Notes under the pieces: generated by a model | What the model was told of the DNA's origin: nothing | The model's database searches: none | The model's input: the letters and a program-made list of their open reading frames with translations, nothing else | Shown: positions 25,231 to 35,248 of the stretch, piece by piece | Layout: each line of letters opens with the position of its first letter | Numbering within the stretch: the stretch's first letter is position 1 | Position numbers and translations under genes: made by a program | Assembly (NCBI RefSeq): GCF_004352835.1 | Contig: NZ_SJSB01000011.1 | Span: 55,615-119,614 of the forward strand | Origin: Marinomonas flavescens | GTDB lineage: Bacteria > Pseudomonadota > Gammaproteobacteria > Pseudomonadales > Marinomonadaceae | Direction of reading: 5' to 3' | Length of the DNA: 64,000 bases

Positions 25231-26406
25231 ATGAGCGATATTAAAAAACCTACTAAAAAAAGCTTTTTGTACGATGCGGGAACACGTTCCATCATCTTCC
25301 AAATTTTGCTTTTAGCCCTTGTTGTCTTTGTTTGTTATTACTTATTTAGTAACTTACAAGCCAACCTAGATAACCGCGGAATTTCTACTGGTTTCTCTTT
25401 TTTGAATCAACCAGCTGGCTTTCCAATCCTTATTCACCTTATTAGTTATACTGAAGCCGATACTTACGGGCGCGCATTCCTCGTCGCTTTAATCAATACT
25501 TTTGTTATTTCTATTCTCGGCATCTTCTTTGCGACCATCATTGGCGTCGTTATGGGCCTGGCCCGTTTATCAAAAAACTGGTTAGTCGCACGTTTAGCAA
25601 CGGTATACATTGAAACGTTGCGGAACATTCCATTATTACTACAAATATTCTTTTGGTATTTTGCCGTATTAGCCGCATTACCCAGCCCAAAACAAAGTTA
25701 TGAATTTGCCGATTTTTTCTTGAATAAACGCGGTATTTATTCTCCAAATCCAATTTCACAAGATGGCTTTGGTATCGTAATTATGGGCTTTATACTGTCT
25801 ATTTTTGCTGCTATTGCACTGATTGTATGGGCGAAAAAACGTCAAACTAGAACGGGACTTTGGTTCCCTGCCTATTGGTCTGCTCTTGGTACTATTGTGG
25901 TGATTACCTTTATTGCCTTTGCCGTTGCAGGATTCCCACTAGAGTTCGACCTTCCTGTAAAAAGTCGTTTTAACGTTACTGGTGGGATGGTATTGCCTCC
26001 AGAGTTTGTTGCCGTGCTTATTGCACTGTCTACTTATACCGCCTCTTTCATTGCAGAAATTGTACGTGCTGGTATTTTGTCTGTCAGTTGGGGACAAACG
26101 GAAGCCGCTCGTTCACTAGGTCTTAGTGACAACATAACTCAGCGTTTAGTGGTTTTGCCGCAAGCATTGCGAGTCATGATTCCACCACTAACTAGTCAGT
26201 ATTTAAACTTGGCGAAAAACTCATCTTTGGGTGCTGCCGTTGCTTATCCTGAATTGGTTGCGGTTGTGATGGGCACAACGCTTAATCAAACGGGTCAAGC
26301 AATTGAAACCATTGGTCTATGTATGCTGGTATACGGAACCTTGAGTTTAACTATCTCATTGTTCATGAACTGGTATAACAAAAAAATGTCTCTCATCGAG
26401 CGCTAG
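25231..26406 (+). CDS. aapQ: General L-amino-acid ABC transporter permease
   Basis: 391 residues, multi-spanning (about eight helices). It carries the His/Glu/Gln-type permease EAA loop EAARSLGLSDNITQRLVVLP near residues 290-310. Its length and the interrupted core (a large insert at about 150-235) are typical of AapQ/BztB. It pairs with AapM in the inner membrane. Confidence 0.92.
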   Translation: MSDIKKPTKKSFLYDAGTRSIIFQILLLALVVFVCYYLFSNLQANLDNRGISTGFSFLNQPAGFPILIHLISYTEADTYGRAFLVALINTFVISILGIFFATIIGVVMGLARLSKNWLVARLATVYIETLRNIPLLLQIFFWYFAVLAALPSPKQSYEFADFFLNKRGIYSPNPISQDGFGIVIMGFILSIFAAIALIVWAKKRQTRTGLWFPAYWSALGTIVVITFIAFAVAGFPLEFDLPVKSRFNVTGGMVLPPEFVAVLIALSTYTASFIAEIVRAGILSVSWGQTEAARSLGLSDNITQRLVVLPQALRVMIPPLTSQYLNLAKNSSLGAAVAYPELVAVVMGTTLNQTGQAIETIGLCMLVYGTLSLTISLFMNWYNKKMSLIER

Positions 26407-26416
26407 GAGGTAGAAC

Positions 26417-27517
26417 ATGGCTATCGTATTTAAACCATCACCCAGCCTCCCACCACCATCTACTTCGGTGGGTGCTGTTGCTTGGATTCGACAAAACTTA
26501 TTATCGTCACCGCTGAATATTATTTTAACGATGCTCAGCTTGTACATAATGTACTTAACTATTCCTCCTCTAATCGAATGGGGAATCATAAATGCAACCT
26601 GGACAGGATCGTCCAGAGCGGCTTGTACTGGTACTGGTGCATGCTGGGCGTTTGTTAACACACGCTTCGATCAGTTTATGTATGGACTGTATCCCAGCGA
26701 AGAAACATGGCGGGTTAATTTAGCGGCAATTTTGATTGTTCTATTAGTCGGTATGTTTTCCATCAAGATGATCAGCAAACTGTACCTATCAATCACCATT
26801 ACCATTATTTATCCGATTGTTGCGTATTTCTTATTTGCTGGCGGTATTTTCGGTTTAGAGCCTGTCGAAACGTCTCGTTGGGGCGGTCTTTTTCTGACTG
26901 TCTTGTTGGGTACTATTGGTATTGTCGCCTCTTTCCCGCTAGGTATTTTACTAGCGTTAGGACGTCGTTCTAATATGCCGATTGCAAAATCTATCTGCAT
27001 TATTTTTATCGAAACTATCCGAGCGGTACCATTAATCACCATTATGTTTATGGCATCGGTTATGATCCCGCTGTTTCTGCCAGACGGCTTGAACTTCAAC
27101 AAACTACTACGTGTTTTGATCGGTATTACCCTGTTCTCTGCTGCTTATATGGCCGAGGTAATTCGGGGCGGCTTACAGGCTATTCCAAAAGGCCAGTACG
27201 AAGCCGCTGATGCGATGGGGCTTACTTATTGGAAATCCATGATATTAGTAATTTTGCCACAAGCGTTGAAATTGGTAATTCCTGGTATTGTAAACACCTT
27301 TATCGGCCTATTTAAAGACACCACCTTGGTTTACATCGTTGGTATGTTTGATTTGTTGGGCATTATACAGCTCGCCAATCACGATACTAAATGGCTAGGA
27401 ACCACCATCGAAGGTTATGTTTTCGCCGCTTTCGTTTACTGGATTTTCTGCTTTGGTATGTCACGTTACAGCATGGCAATCGAACGCAAATTAGAAACCG
27501 GTCACAAGCGAAATTAG
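26417..27517 (+). CDS. aapM: General L-amino-acid ABC transporter permease
   Basis: 366 residues, polytopic. The EAA loop is YEAADAMGLTYWKSMILVIL near 255-275. AapM/BztC type. It starts 10 bases after aapQ, with AGGAGG just upstream, so tightly coupled. Confidence 0.92.
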   Translation: MAIVFKPSPSLPPPSTSVGAVAWIRQNLLSSPLNIILTMLSLYIMYLTIPPLIEWGIINATWTGSSRAACTGTGACWAFVNTRFDQFMYGLYPSEETWRVNLAAILIVLLVGMFSIKMISKLYLSITITIIYPIVAYFLFAGGIFGLEPVETSRWGGLFLTVLLGTIGIVASFPLGILLALGRRSNMPIAKSICIIFIETIRAVPLITIMFMASVMIPLFLPDGLNFNKLLRVLIGITLFSAAYMAEVIRGGLQAIPKGQYEAADAMGLTYWKSMILVILPQALKLVIPGIVNTFIGLFKDTTLVYIVGMFDLLGIIQLANHDTKWLGTTIEGYVFAAFVYWIFCFGMSRYSMAIERKLETGHKRN

Positions 27518-27539
27518 TTAAGAATTTGAGGTTTTTACA

Positions 27540-28319
27540 ATGACAGATACAAATATGGCACGCGCCCACTTAGAAGCAGGCGAATCTACAATCATCGAAT
27601 TTAACGATGTTAATAAATGGTATGGTGACTTTCACGTATTGAAGAACATCAACTTCAGTATCAAAAAAGGCGAACGAATCGTTGTCTGTGGCCCTTCCGG
27701 CTCAGGTAAGTCCACCATGATACGTTGCATTAACCGTCTAGAAGAGCACCAGAAAGGGACCATTCTAGTAGACGGTATTGAAATGAATAACAATCTGAAA
27801 AACATCGAAACTATCCGTAAAGACGTCGGAATGGTGTTTCAGCATTTTAACTTGTTTCCTCACCTTACCATTTTAGAAAATTTAACATTGGCACCGATTT
27901 GGGTACGCAAAACACCTAAAAAAGAAGCCGAAGAAATGGCGATGCATTACTTAGAACGTGTGAAAATTGCCAATCAAGCGTTGAAATACCCTGGGCAATT
28001 ATCAGGTGGTCAGCAGCAACGTGTAGCGATTGCTCGCGGTTTATGTATGCAACCTCGTATCATGCTATTTGATGAGCCAACATCAGCACTTGATCCAGAA
28101 ATGATCAAAGAAGTATTAGATACTATGATCGAATTGGCAGAAGAAGGTATGACCATGGTGTGTGTAACACACGAAATGGGCTTTGCCAAAACCGTTGCTG
28201 ACCGCGTTGTGTTTATGGATGCCGGAGAAATCGTTGAAGCCAATGAGCCTCACACATTCTTTGATAACCCACAACATGACCGAACTCAAGCGTTCTTGAG
28301 TCAGATTTTAAACCACTAA
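27540..28319 (+). CDS. aapP: General L-amino-acid ABC transporter ATPase
   Basis: 259 residues. Walker [11 protein letters not shown]-loop [10 protein letters not shown], signature [15 protein letters not shown], Walker [14 protein letters not shown] and the H-loop VTHEMGFA are all intact. It is the last gene of the aap operon and powers uptake. It starts 22 bases after aapM with GAGG upstream. A terminator follows. Confidence 0.94.
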   Translation: MTDTNMARAHLEAGESTIIEFNDVNKWYGDFHVLKNINFSIKKGERIVVCGPSGSGKSTMIRCINRLEEHQKGTILVDGIEMNNNLKNIETIRKDVGMVFQHFNLFPHLTILENLTLAPIWVRKTPKKEAEEMAMHYLERVKIANQALKYPGQLSGGQQQRVAIARGLCMQPRIMLFDEPTSALDPEMIKEVLDTMIELAEEGMTMVCVTHEMGFAKTVADRVVFMDAGEIVEANEPHTFFDNPQHDRTQAFLSQILNH

Positions 28320-28340
28320 TTGCTCAAAAACTGTTATATT

Positions 28341-28368
28341 AAAAGCCCCTTTATTGGGGCTTTTTTTT
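28341..28368 (+). terminator. Intrinsic terminator of the aap operon
   Basis: AAAAGCCCC (28341-28349) and GGGGCTTTT (28356-28364) form the stem, followed by an uninterrupted T-run. It is 22 bases after the aapP stop. Confidence 0.88.
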
Positions 28369-28394
28369 AGTGACTATTCGATTTGAGTTGATTT

Positions 28395-29666
28395 ATGACA
28401 TCTATGGCAACGGAATTGGCCAATACAAAAAAACTACGAGTGGTTCACTTAGCGGACCATGCTGGTCGTTTACAAGTTATATTTCCAGAAGACCACATGC
28501 TTGATATTGCCGCTATCTCACGCATTACAAAGCGACGCCTTGAGCCTATTGCAAATTACAATACAAAGGGTGACTCACTGCTAAAAGTAGGCAGCTGCGC
28601 CAGTATCATTGAGGTAAGTCTGCTTGAAGAACCTTTCATCGACATTCGTAGTAATTCGCACAGCCCTTACCACTCTATGTCCTCAAATGAATTTAAAAAA
28701 CGTTTTTCAGGCCCATTAAGTCGTTTTGAATCGATCTCTATTAATATCGCTAATATCAAAAAGCCATCTGATAATGATCTAAATGACGAACAACAACTAT
28801 TAGAATCTCTGGGGAAGTTTCAATCTGTTCGTATAAAGCAGCGCCTCGCAGAGACGCTAGAAATTCCGCCATTACCGGTCATTTCAAGCCAAATTATTCG
28901 CCTTTGCTCTAATGCCTCTTCTGATATGGACGAGCTTTGCGAAATCATTAGTTTAGACCCTAGTTTAGCAGCACAAGTCATACGCTGGGCATCTTCGCCT
29001 TATTACGGTGCCAAAGGCGGCATTGAATCCATCAAAGATGCCGTTGTTCGAGTGCTTGGCTATGATATGGCGATGACTTTAGCACTCGGCCTTTCTATGA
29101 GAAATGCGTTTGCCTCTCCAGAAGAAAGTCCTCGTCATTATGAAAACTTCTGGCTCAACGCGGTATCTCATGCGGTATTAATAGAAGCCTTAGTAAAGGC
29201 TGTGCCACCGACATATCGCCCGAGTAAAGGACACGCTTATCTTGCTGGGCTGCTGCATAACTTTGGTTATTTAGCCATCAGCATTATTATGCCACCTCAT
29301 TTTGCTATTTTAGCAACATACTATGAAGCCAATGCTCACCTAGACTCGTCAATAGTAGAAATGCAGATTCTACACTTCACTAAAGAGCAACTAGGCGCCT
29401 GGTTGCTTAAACAGTGGGACCTTCCTACTAACATTTACACCGCTATTCGTTACAGCAAAACACCCAGTTATGATGGAGAGTACGCAAATTTTGCCCATCT
29501 TTTGTATGTTACCCACCAACTTAACGAGCACCTCGATATCGACCCAGATGTGTTAGAAGGTCTAGGTATTTCATTAGAGCAAGCCACTGCGTGCCATACT
29601 GAAGTTCAAGCATCGTCTGCGGAGCTGTATAAAATGGTCGCTTTAATCAACAGTAAAAATCACTAG
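28395..29666 (+). CDS. HDOD-domain signalling protein with YbaK-like N-terminus
   Basis: 423 residues. The first 100 or so resemble a degenerate YbaK/aminoacyl-tRNA deacylase domain (LRVVHLADHAGRLQVIFPED). An HDOD domain lies at about 150-350 (LPVISSQIIRLCSNASSDMD; AGLLHNFGYLAISII). HDOD proteins act as scaffolds in two-component and c-di-GMP pathways and usually lack a metal site. It is followed closely (8 bases) by ubiC, but a functional link is not evident. Confidence 0.82.
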   Translation: MTSMATELANTKKLRVVHLADHAGRLQVIFPEDHMLDIAAISRITKRRLEPIANYNTKGDSLLKVGSCASIIEVSLLEEPFIDIRSNSHSPYHSMSSNEFKKRFSGPLSRFESISINIANIKKPSDNDLNDEQQLLESLGKFQSVRIKQRLAETLEIPPLPVISSQIIRLCSNASSDMDELCEIISLDPSLAAQVIRWASSPYYGAKGGIESIKDAVVRVLGYDMAMTLALGLSMRNAFASPEESPRHYENFWLNAVSHAVLIEALVKAVPPTYRPSKGHAYLAGLLHNFGYLAISIIMPPHFAILATYYEANAHLDSSIVEMQILHFTKEQLGAWLLKQWDLPTNIYTAIRYSKTPSYDGEYANFAHLLYVTHQLNEHLDIDPDVLEGLGISLEQATACHTEVQASSAELYKMVALINSKNH

Positions 29667-29674
29667 CTTTTATA

Positions 29675-30232
29675 ATGCATATTGACCACGCCATTGCACA
29701 AAAATTAGATTACCGCTGGCACCCTATTCATAGGGTAAGCAAAGCTAAAATTCCGACCGGGTTGTGGCCATGGCTTTCCACACCAGCGTCTATCACCAAG
29801 AAGTTACAGCAAGCTGGTGAATTAAGCGTTGTGGTCTTAGAAGACGGCTGGGGGAAGCCAACCCAAAGAGAAAGAAGAAAGCTAGGATTGGCTCCGCGTC
29901 ACGCAGTGCGTATTCGTACCGTCCTCCTCAAGTTTAATGGTGTAGTGGTTATCTATGGGCGCTCAATTATTCCCGCACAATCTCTTAAAGGGCATTGGCG
30001 AAGAGTCAGCCAGCTAAAAGAAAAACCCCTAGGCGGCTATCTGTTTCGCCACCCTGGCCTGTCTCGTAGCACAATAGAAATCGCCAATTTACCTGCTAAC
30101 TTGTTTCCCGGCATTCATAAAAAAGTCTGGGCTAGACGCTCTGTTTTTTTACAATATGGGCCTGGTATATTAGTCAATGAAGCTTTCTTTGATACTATTC
30201 TCGACTTTAAGTCTCTTCTTGGATCACTATGA
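29675..30232 (+). CDS. ubiC: Chorismate lyase
   Basis: 185 residues. Family residues are recognisable in RRKLGLAPRHAVRIRTVLL and KPLGGYLFRHPGLSRS. It splits chorismate into 4-hydroxybenzoate and pyruvate, the first step of ubiquinone synthesis. It overlaps ubiA by four bases (ATGA at 30229-30232), the usual ubiC-ubiA order. Confidence 0.93.
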   Translation: MHIDHAIAQKLDYRWHPIHRVSKAKIPTGLWPWLSTPASITKKLQQAGELSVVVLEDGWGKPTQRERRKLGLAPRHAVRIRTVLLKFNGVVVIYGRSIIPAQSLKGHWRRVSQLKEKPLGGYLFRHPGLSRSTIEIANLPANLFPGIHKKVWARRSVFLQYGPGILVNEAFFDTILDFKSLLGSL

Positions 30233-31083
30233 CAAAATTAAACGACTACGCTGACCTCACTCGCTTTAACCGTCCTATTGGCTCTTTGCTTTTAATGTGG
30301 CCAACACTGTGGGCTCTTTGGCTTGCGGCGGATGGCTGGCCGCAATGGCATCTTGTTGTTATTTTCGTCTTGGGTGTTTTCAGTATGCGCTCAGCTGGCT
30401 GCGTTATTAATGACTATGCCGATCGCAAAATTGATGGTCACGTTGAGAGAACAAAAAATCGTCCTCTGCCTTCTGGGCGTGTTACAGAAAAAGAAGCTCT
30501 GGGTCTATTCTCTGCTCTTGTGCTACTGAGTTTCCTGCTTGTCTTATGTACCGATTTACGCACTATTTTATTGTCATTTGTTGGCTTAGGTTTAGCCGCT
30601 TTGTACCCATTTATGAAGCGCTATACCAATCTTCCTCAGCTCTTTCTTGGTTTAGCGTTTTCTTGGGCCATTCCTATGGCTTACAGTGCCCAAGGCGGCG
30701 ATTTACTCGATCCTCAACTATGGATGCTCTTTTTAGCTAACTGCCTGTGGACTATCGCATACGATACCTATTACGCCATCACAGACCGTCCAGACGATCT
30801 AAAAATCGGTGTTAAATCTACGGCGATCTTGTTTGCTCAATACGACTTACTCGTCATTGTTTGCTTACAAGCACTGACCTTATCATTGCTGGTTTGGATT
30901 GGCGCACTTGCCCACTTACAGTGGCCCTATTTTGTGTCTATCTTGGTTGCTATTATCCTCTTCTATCTGCAATTTAAAAAAGCAAAAAACAGAGAACGCC
31001 TGCCTTGTTTCCATGCATTCCTAGATAACAACCGTATCGGCTATTGCATCTTTATCGGTTTAGCTGCTAACTATTTAGTTTAA
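30229..31083 (+). CDS. ubiA: 4-hydroxybenzoate polyprenyltransferase
   Basis: 284 residues with about eight membrane helices. The two Asp-rich prenyl-diphosphate motifs are NDYADRKIDGHVERTKNRPL (near 64-83) and DTYYAITDRPDD (near 183-194). It attaches the polyprenyl tail to 4-hydroxybenzoate in the inner membrane. It is translationally coupled to ubiC. Confidence 0.96.
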   Translation: MTKLNDYADLTRFNRPIGSLLLMWPTLWALWLAADGWPQWHLVVIFVLGVFSMRSAGCVINDYADRKIDGHVERTKNRPLPSGRVTEKEALGLFSALVLLSFLLVLCTDLRTILLSFVGLGLAALYPFMKRYTNLPQLFLGLAFSWAIPMAYSAQGGDLLDPQLWMLFLANCLWTIAYDTYYAITDRPDDLKIGVKSTAILFAQYDLLVIVCLQALTLSLLVWIGALAHLQWPYFVSILVAIILFYLQFKKAKNRERLPCFHAFLDNNRIGYCIFIGLAANYLV

Positions 31084-31103
31084 AATATGGCAAAAATGTG
31101 ACA

Positions 31104-31121
31104 GTGTAATCTAATTGTCAC
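31104..31121 (+). promoter_or_regulatory. Pho-box-like element upstream of phoB
   Basis: GTGTAAT-CTAA-TTGTCAC fits the PhoB box layout (two 7-base CTGTCAT-like repeats separated by four A/T-rich bases). It also lies within a 10-base inverted repeat AAATGTGACA (31094-31103) / TGTCACATTT (31116-31125). It stands 47-64 bases before the phoB start, consistent with autoregulation. Confidence 0.55.
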
Positions 31122-31167
31122 ATTTAGCAGATTTAATGGAATCGTTCCTGAAACGAGGGTGAATCCT

Positions 31168-31863
31168 GTGACTGGTAAAAAAGTATTAATAATTGATGAT
31201 GAATCTTCCATCCGTGAAATGATCGCGGTTGCCCTAGAAATGGCAGGGTACGAATATATGGAAGCAGAAAACAGCCAACAAGCTCACGAAATCATTGTGG
31301 ACCATAGACCAGACCTAATTCTTTGTGATTGGATGATGCCTGGTGGTAGCGGTATTGAGCTAACACGTCGTTTGAAGAAAGACAGCACGACAGCGGAAAT
31401 CCCCGTTATTATGCTGACGGCGAAGAGCGAAGAAGACAATAAAATTCAAGGGCTTGAGGTCGGTGCAGATGATTACATCACCAAACCTTTTTCACCTCGT
31501 GAACTCGTTGCTCGCTTAAAAGCCGTATTGCGTCGTGCAACACCACAAGGTGTGGATGAACCTATTGAAATAGACGGTTTGATGCTAGACCCTATTAGCC
31601 AACGCGTTACCATTGGCAATAAACCATTAGATATGGGGCCAACGGAGTATCGTTTGCTAAAGTTTCTAATGACACACCAAGAGCGCGCTTATTCGAGAGC
31701 ACAGCTACTTGATCAAGTGTGGGGAGGGAATGTTTACGTAGAGGAAAGAACGGTCGATGTTCATATTCGACGCCTACGTAAAGCCATTGGCACCGATCAC
31801 GACTCGTTAATTCAAACCGTACGTGGTACGGGCTACCGATTCTCTGCGAAACGAACGGCTTAA
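31168..31863 (+). CDS. phoB: Phosphate-regulon response regulator PhoB
   Basis: 231 residues from GTG 31168. An in-frame GTG at 31159 is possible, but GAGG (31155-31158) is correctly spaced only for 31168. OmpR/PhoB class: the receiver has the phospho-acceptor Asp in [12 protein letters not shown] and Lys in DYITKPF, and the C-terminal winged helix has [20 protein letters not shown]. It activates phosphate-starvation genes and is followed by phoR. Confidence 0.93.
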   Translation: MTGKKVLIIDDESSIREMIAVALEMAGYEYMEAENSQQAHEIIVDHRPDLILCDWMMPGGSGIELTRRLKKDSTTAEIPVIMLTAKSEEDNKIQGLEVGADDYITKPFSPRELVARLKAVLRRATPQGVDEPIEIDGLMLDPISQRVTIGNKPLDMGPTEYRLLKFLMTHQERAYSRAQLLDQVWGGNVYVEERTVDVHIRRLRKAIGTDHDSLIQTVRGTGYRFSAKRTA

Positions 31864-31867
31864 TATT

Positions 31868-33208
31868 ATGAAAACTATTTGGCGACAATCTGTCATCCGC
31901 TGGCTCTTAGGGTTAACAGCTTGCATCGTCATTGGTTTTATTATTAAGCACCCTCTTCTTGTCGTTCTCATATACCTACTGGGTTCTCTCTACCATCAGC
32001 TATATCAGTTGTACCAATTCCATAACTGGCTGCGTTATTCAGGCAAAGCACCGCCGCCAGAAGCGTCTGGTATTTGGGGCGATATTTTTGATGCGGTTTA
32101 CCGCTTACAGAAAAAACAACGCAAGTCCAAGCGCCGCATGCAGCAAGCGCTAACACGTATCGAACACTCAACAGCCGCGCTAAAAGAAGGCGTAATCATG
32201 GCTGACAGTGAAGGTAACTTAGAATGGTGGAACAACTCAGCTGCACACTTCTTTGGTTTAATGCGCCCTGTTGACCGCGGTCAGACCATAACGAACATTG
32301 TTAGAAATCCAGATTTTTTCCGCTACTTCACGCAAAAGCGCTTCGGTGAACCATTAATCATAAAGTCGCCAGCTAAAGAAGGCGTGTATTTAGAAATCCA
32401 AACAACACTCTATGACAAAAATGACCATCTTATTTTTATTCGAGATGTGACTCGTCTCCATTTACTTGAAATAATGCGTAAAGACTTCGTTGCCAATGCT
32501 TCTCACGAACTAAAAACTCCGCTAACCGTTATTAAAGGCTACCTAGAAACCTTAGAAATGTTTCAAGACAATTTGCCAGCCAGTATGCAAAAAGGCATTG
32601 CCAATATGTCTGAGCAGTCGGTACGAATGGAGCATTTAATCGAAGACCTGTTATTACTATCTCGTCTTGAGAGTAATGAAAAAGGTGAAGAAGATAAATG
32701 GTACGCCGTCACGGATTTCACTACCGCGATTAAGAAAATGGCGTCACCTATACTGACAGAGCAACATAAGCTAAGTTTTGACATACCAAGCAGCGCACGT
32801 CTTTATGGCTCTTATAATGAACTATACAGCGCCTTTTCAAACCTCGTCGTCAACGCTATAAAGTACTCACCTGATGGCGGAGATATCTTAGTAACATGGG
32901 AATCAAGCGAATTTAATGGCGTATTCTCTGTGAAAGACAATGGCCTTGGTATCGACCCAAGATACATCCCACGCCTAACCGAGCGTTTCTTTCGGGTCGA
33001 CAAGGGGCGAAGCTCTAAAACAGGCGGTACTGGGTTAGGTCTTGCCATCACTAAACATGTATTAATGCATCATGATGCCAAATTGCAAATTCGCAGCGAA
33101 CCAAACCGAGGCAGCGTATTCTCTTGTCACTTCCCAGCAAGTCGCGTACGAAATGACAGCATTCCGGCCACCGACTCGGCTAACACGGTCAATCCATCTA
33201 AAGAATAA
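31868..33208 (+). CDS. phoR: Phosphate-regulon sensor kinase PhoR
   Basis: 446 residues from ATG 31868, four bases after phoB. An upstream in-frame start lies inside phoB and is rejected. An N-terminal membrane region (about 10-50) is followed by a PAS domain (about 110-200), HisKA with NASHELKTPLTVIKGYLETL, and HATPase boxes (NLVVNAIKYSPDGG; VKDNGLGI; GTGLGLAITKHVL). It phosphorylates PhoB under phosphate limitation. PhoU, its usual negative partner, is encoded about 11 kb away at 44072. Confidence 0.95.
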   Translation: MKTIWRQSVIRWLLGLTACIVIGFIIKHPLLVVLIYLLGSLYHQLYQLYQFHNWLRYSGKAPPPEASGIWGDIFDAVYRLQKKQRKSKRRMQQALTRIEHSTAALKEGVIMADSEGNLEWWNNSAAHFFGLMRPVDRGQTITNIVRNPDFFRYFTQKRFGEPLIIKSPAKEGVYLEIQTTLYDKNDHLIFIRDVTRLHLLEIMRKDFVANASHELKTPLTVIKGYLETLEMFQDNLPASMQKGIANMSEQSVRMEHLIEDLLLLSRLESNEKGEEDKWYAVTDFTTAIKKMASPILTEQHKLSFDIPSSARLYGSYNELYSAFSNLVVNAIKYSPDGGDILVTWESSEFNGVFSVKDNGLGIDPRYIPRLTERFFRVDKGRSSKTGGTGLGLAITKHVLMHHDAKLQIRSEPNRGSVFSCHFPASRVRNDSIPATDSANTVNPSKE

Positions 33209-33214
33209 ACATAA

Positions 33215-33251
33215 AAAAACGGCTCACTTTTCTGCAAAGTAAGCCGTTTTT
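33215..33251. terminator. Bidirectional terminator between phoR and a convergent regulator
   Basis: AAAAACGGCT (33215-33224) pairs with AGCCGTTTTT (33242-33251), extended inward by ACTTT/AAAGT. A- and T-tracts on the two sides suit both directions. Confidence 0.8.
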
Positions 33252-33269
33252 ATCGATTAATCTCGCGAC

Positions 33270-34124
33270 TTAAAGACCGTTAAATAGCGCACTTATAAAC
33301 GTCTCTTTCTCCAAATCTTGATCAATCAATCCCAACATAACGGTTAAAAACGTTGAATCATGCTTCTTTTCTGTTGTGGCAACGGATTGAATATAATAAT
33401 TCAAACGATTCGTTTGCCCAGCAAATTCTAAATCTAATACAGCTTGCCCTAATACTTGAGGCACCACGTCGTCGCTCTTAATCAACAAGGTCGCATCTTG
33501 CTTACTAAACTGAACTACCATGCAACGAAATTGCTTCTCTTCAAACCGCACCATAGTCGGAATTTTAACGTCTTTCGTCGTCGCGGCTGGTGTCACAGGA
33601 TGCGTGAATTTCGTCGCTTGAACTGGGCGTGTTGATTTACCCGCGCCCATTAGAACATCAATCGAAGCTGCCGCCACACCACCTTGTCCGGGCGAACTAG
33701 CAGGGTTTCTAGGATTCTCTGCGATTAATTTACTTTCCATCTTATGCTTTTTTGCGGCGGACAAAATTTTGTTAGCCAGTTGCTCGCTCGAAAAAGGCTT
33801 ACCTAAATAATCCGTCACCCCAGATTGCACCGCTTCGACCACATGACTTTTATCCCCACGACTGGTGATCATGACAAATGGTACTGCTTCTTTTTGATAA
33901 CTGGGTTGCTCACGACACCACTTGAGTAACTCAACCCCATTCATTTCAGGCATTTCCCAGTCGCACAGCACCATATCAAACTGCGTTTTTTCGAGCATTT
34001 TCTGGGCTTTTCGACCATTCACAGCTTCTTCTACAACAGAGGCAGGAAACTGCTGACGTATCGTTCGTTTAATTAAATCACGCGTAAAAGAAGCATCATC
34101 AACGACAAGGATTTTTATCGACAT
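33270..34124 (-). CDS. CheY-like receiver with C-terminal PilZ-like domain
   Basis: 284 residues. The receiver covers about 1-125: VVDDASFTRD acidic pair, Asp in FDMVLCDWEMPEMNG, Thr/Ser in FVMITSRGD and Lys in YLGKPFSSEQL. After a linker of about 60 residues, the C-terminal part (about 190-284; PTMVRFEEKQFRCMVVQFSK) resembles a PilZ-type beta barrel. I do not see a clear RxxxR c-di-GMP motif, so ligand binding is uncertain. Its start overlaps the cysZ stop (TAATG), so they are coupled. Confidence 0.8.
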   Translation of the reverse strand: MSIKILVVDDASFTRDLIKRTIRQQFPASVVEEAVNGRKAQKMLEKTQFDMVLCDWEMPEMNGVELLKWCREQPSYQKEAVPFVMITSRGDKSHVVEAVQSGVTDYLGKPFSSEQLANKILSAAKKHKMESKLIAENPRNPASSPGQGGVAAASIDVLMGAGKSTRPVQATKFTHPVTPAATTKDVKIPTMVRFEEKQFRCMVVQFSKQDATLLIKSDDVVPQVLGQAVLDLEFAGQTNRLNYYIQSVATTEKKHDSTFLTVMLGLIDQDLEKETFISALFNGL

Positions 34125-34903
34125 TACAACAACCCATCAGTACGACCAACCAACGAAGAGACTTCGACATCTTGTGGTCTGAACACAGAAATCCACAACA
34201 AAGTGGCAGCGACAACAGCGATCGGCATGACAAATAGATTAAGCAAAGGGATCGTCAAACCTACCATCACAATGCCACCAAATGTCCAACAAAGCAGAGG
34301 CTTAGTTCGCAACATCTGACGCATATCATGAAACTTTACTTCGTTGTTATCAAAAGCATAATCCATGTATTGAAGCGACAGCATCCACATAGAAAACAAC
34401 AACAACAATACAGGAGCAACAACATTCACTAACGGAATAAAAGACATGAGTAAGAGCAAAATAAAACGCGGTAAGAAATACAATATTTTCTGCATTTCTC
34501 TTTGTAATGTGCGCCCTGTTATCACCATGAGTGCTTTAGCATTTAATGCTTCATCAAACACTTTTCCCGTTTGGCGTTCTTCTACTTTTTCAGCCAAAAA
34601 CGCCATAAAAGGAGCGGCTAAAATGTTAATGCCAACAGAAAAACTATAGAACAACAACACACTAATAAGAGCGGCAAAAATCAAATAAAATAACCAATGG
34701 AGAAACGCCAGCCAGTTTGGCAAATAGCCCATTGCCATCGTCATTAAATCGTTAAAGTAGCTCAACGCCACCATGTAGAGTAACGCCATCAAAGCAAAGT
34801 TAGCCAATAATGGCACCACAATGAAGACTCTTAATCCAGGAGAAATCGCCAAAGGTAACGCTTTTAAAAACGCTCCGGCTGCTTTAAATGGCTGTGTAAT
34901 CAC
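34124..34903 (-). CDS. cysZ: Sulfate transporter CysZ
   Basis: 259 residues, an EI24/CysZ family membrane protein with several hydrophobic helices and the conserved stretches INILAAPFMAFLAEKVEER and LLLFSMWMLSLQYMDYAFDNNEVKF. It brings sulfate in for cysteine synthesis. Unlike in E. coli it is not next to cysK. It shares one base with the downstream receiver-PilZ gene. Confidence 0.9.
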   Translation of the reverse strand: MITQPFKAAGAFLKALPLAISPGLRVFIVVPLLANFALMALLYMVALSYFNDLMTMAMGYLPNWLAFLHWLFYLIFAALISVLLFYSFSVGINILAAPFMAFLAEKVEERQTGKVFDEALNAKALMVITGRTLQREMQKILYFLPRFILLLLMSFIPLVNVVAPVLLLLFSMWMLSLQYMDYAFDNNEVKFHDMRQMLRTKPLLCWTFGGIVMVGLTIPLLNLFVMPIAVVAATLLWISVFRPQDVEVSSLVGRTDGLL

Positions 34904-35248
34904 TCTTCCTACCTTAATTTAATAAATTGACATAATGCGTTGCCAGAGAATACCACGCGCCCATCACTGGCTCCATAAAGAGTATGTATTATCGAGTAAC
35001 ACAGGCTTATGACGACACTTTTTCCTGACAAGATAGCCTGCCTTTTTCCTACTTCTACACGATGCCTTACTAACCTTACCTTTATTAGACGCATAGCTTG
35101 ATGCGGAATTTCGATTGTGACCTTCCCTAAATTAATGAACTATGAAAACTCAAGATACGCTTGTTTTGCCATTTATTGATGGCTGGCCAATAAGTAAATC
35201 TAATGATAACAATGCAAAAACAAAAGCTAACTTAACAAAGGGAACACT
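34904..35248. other. 345-base divergent intergenic region, cysZ / oppA
   Basis: No gene is supported. An antisense frame at 34909-35094 has no family features. The region should hold promoters for both divergent operons. AAGGGAAC just before 35249 is the oppA ribosome-binding site. Confidence 0.5.
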
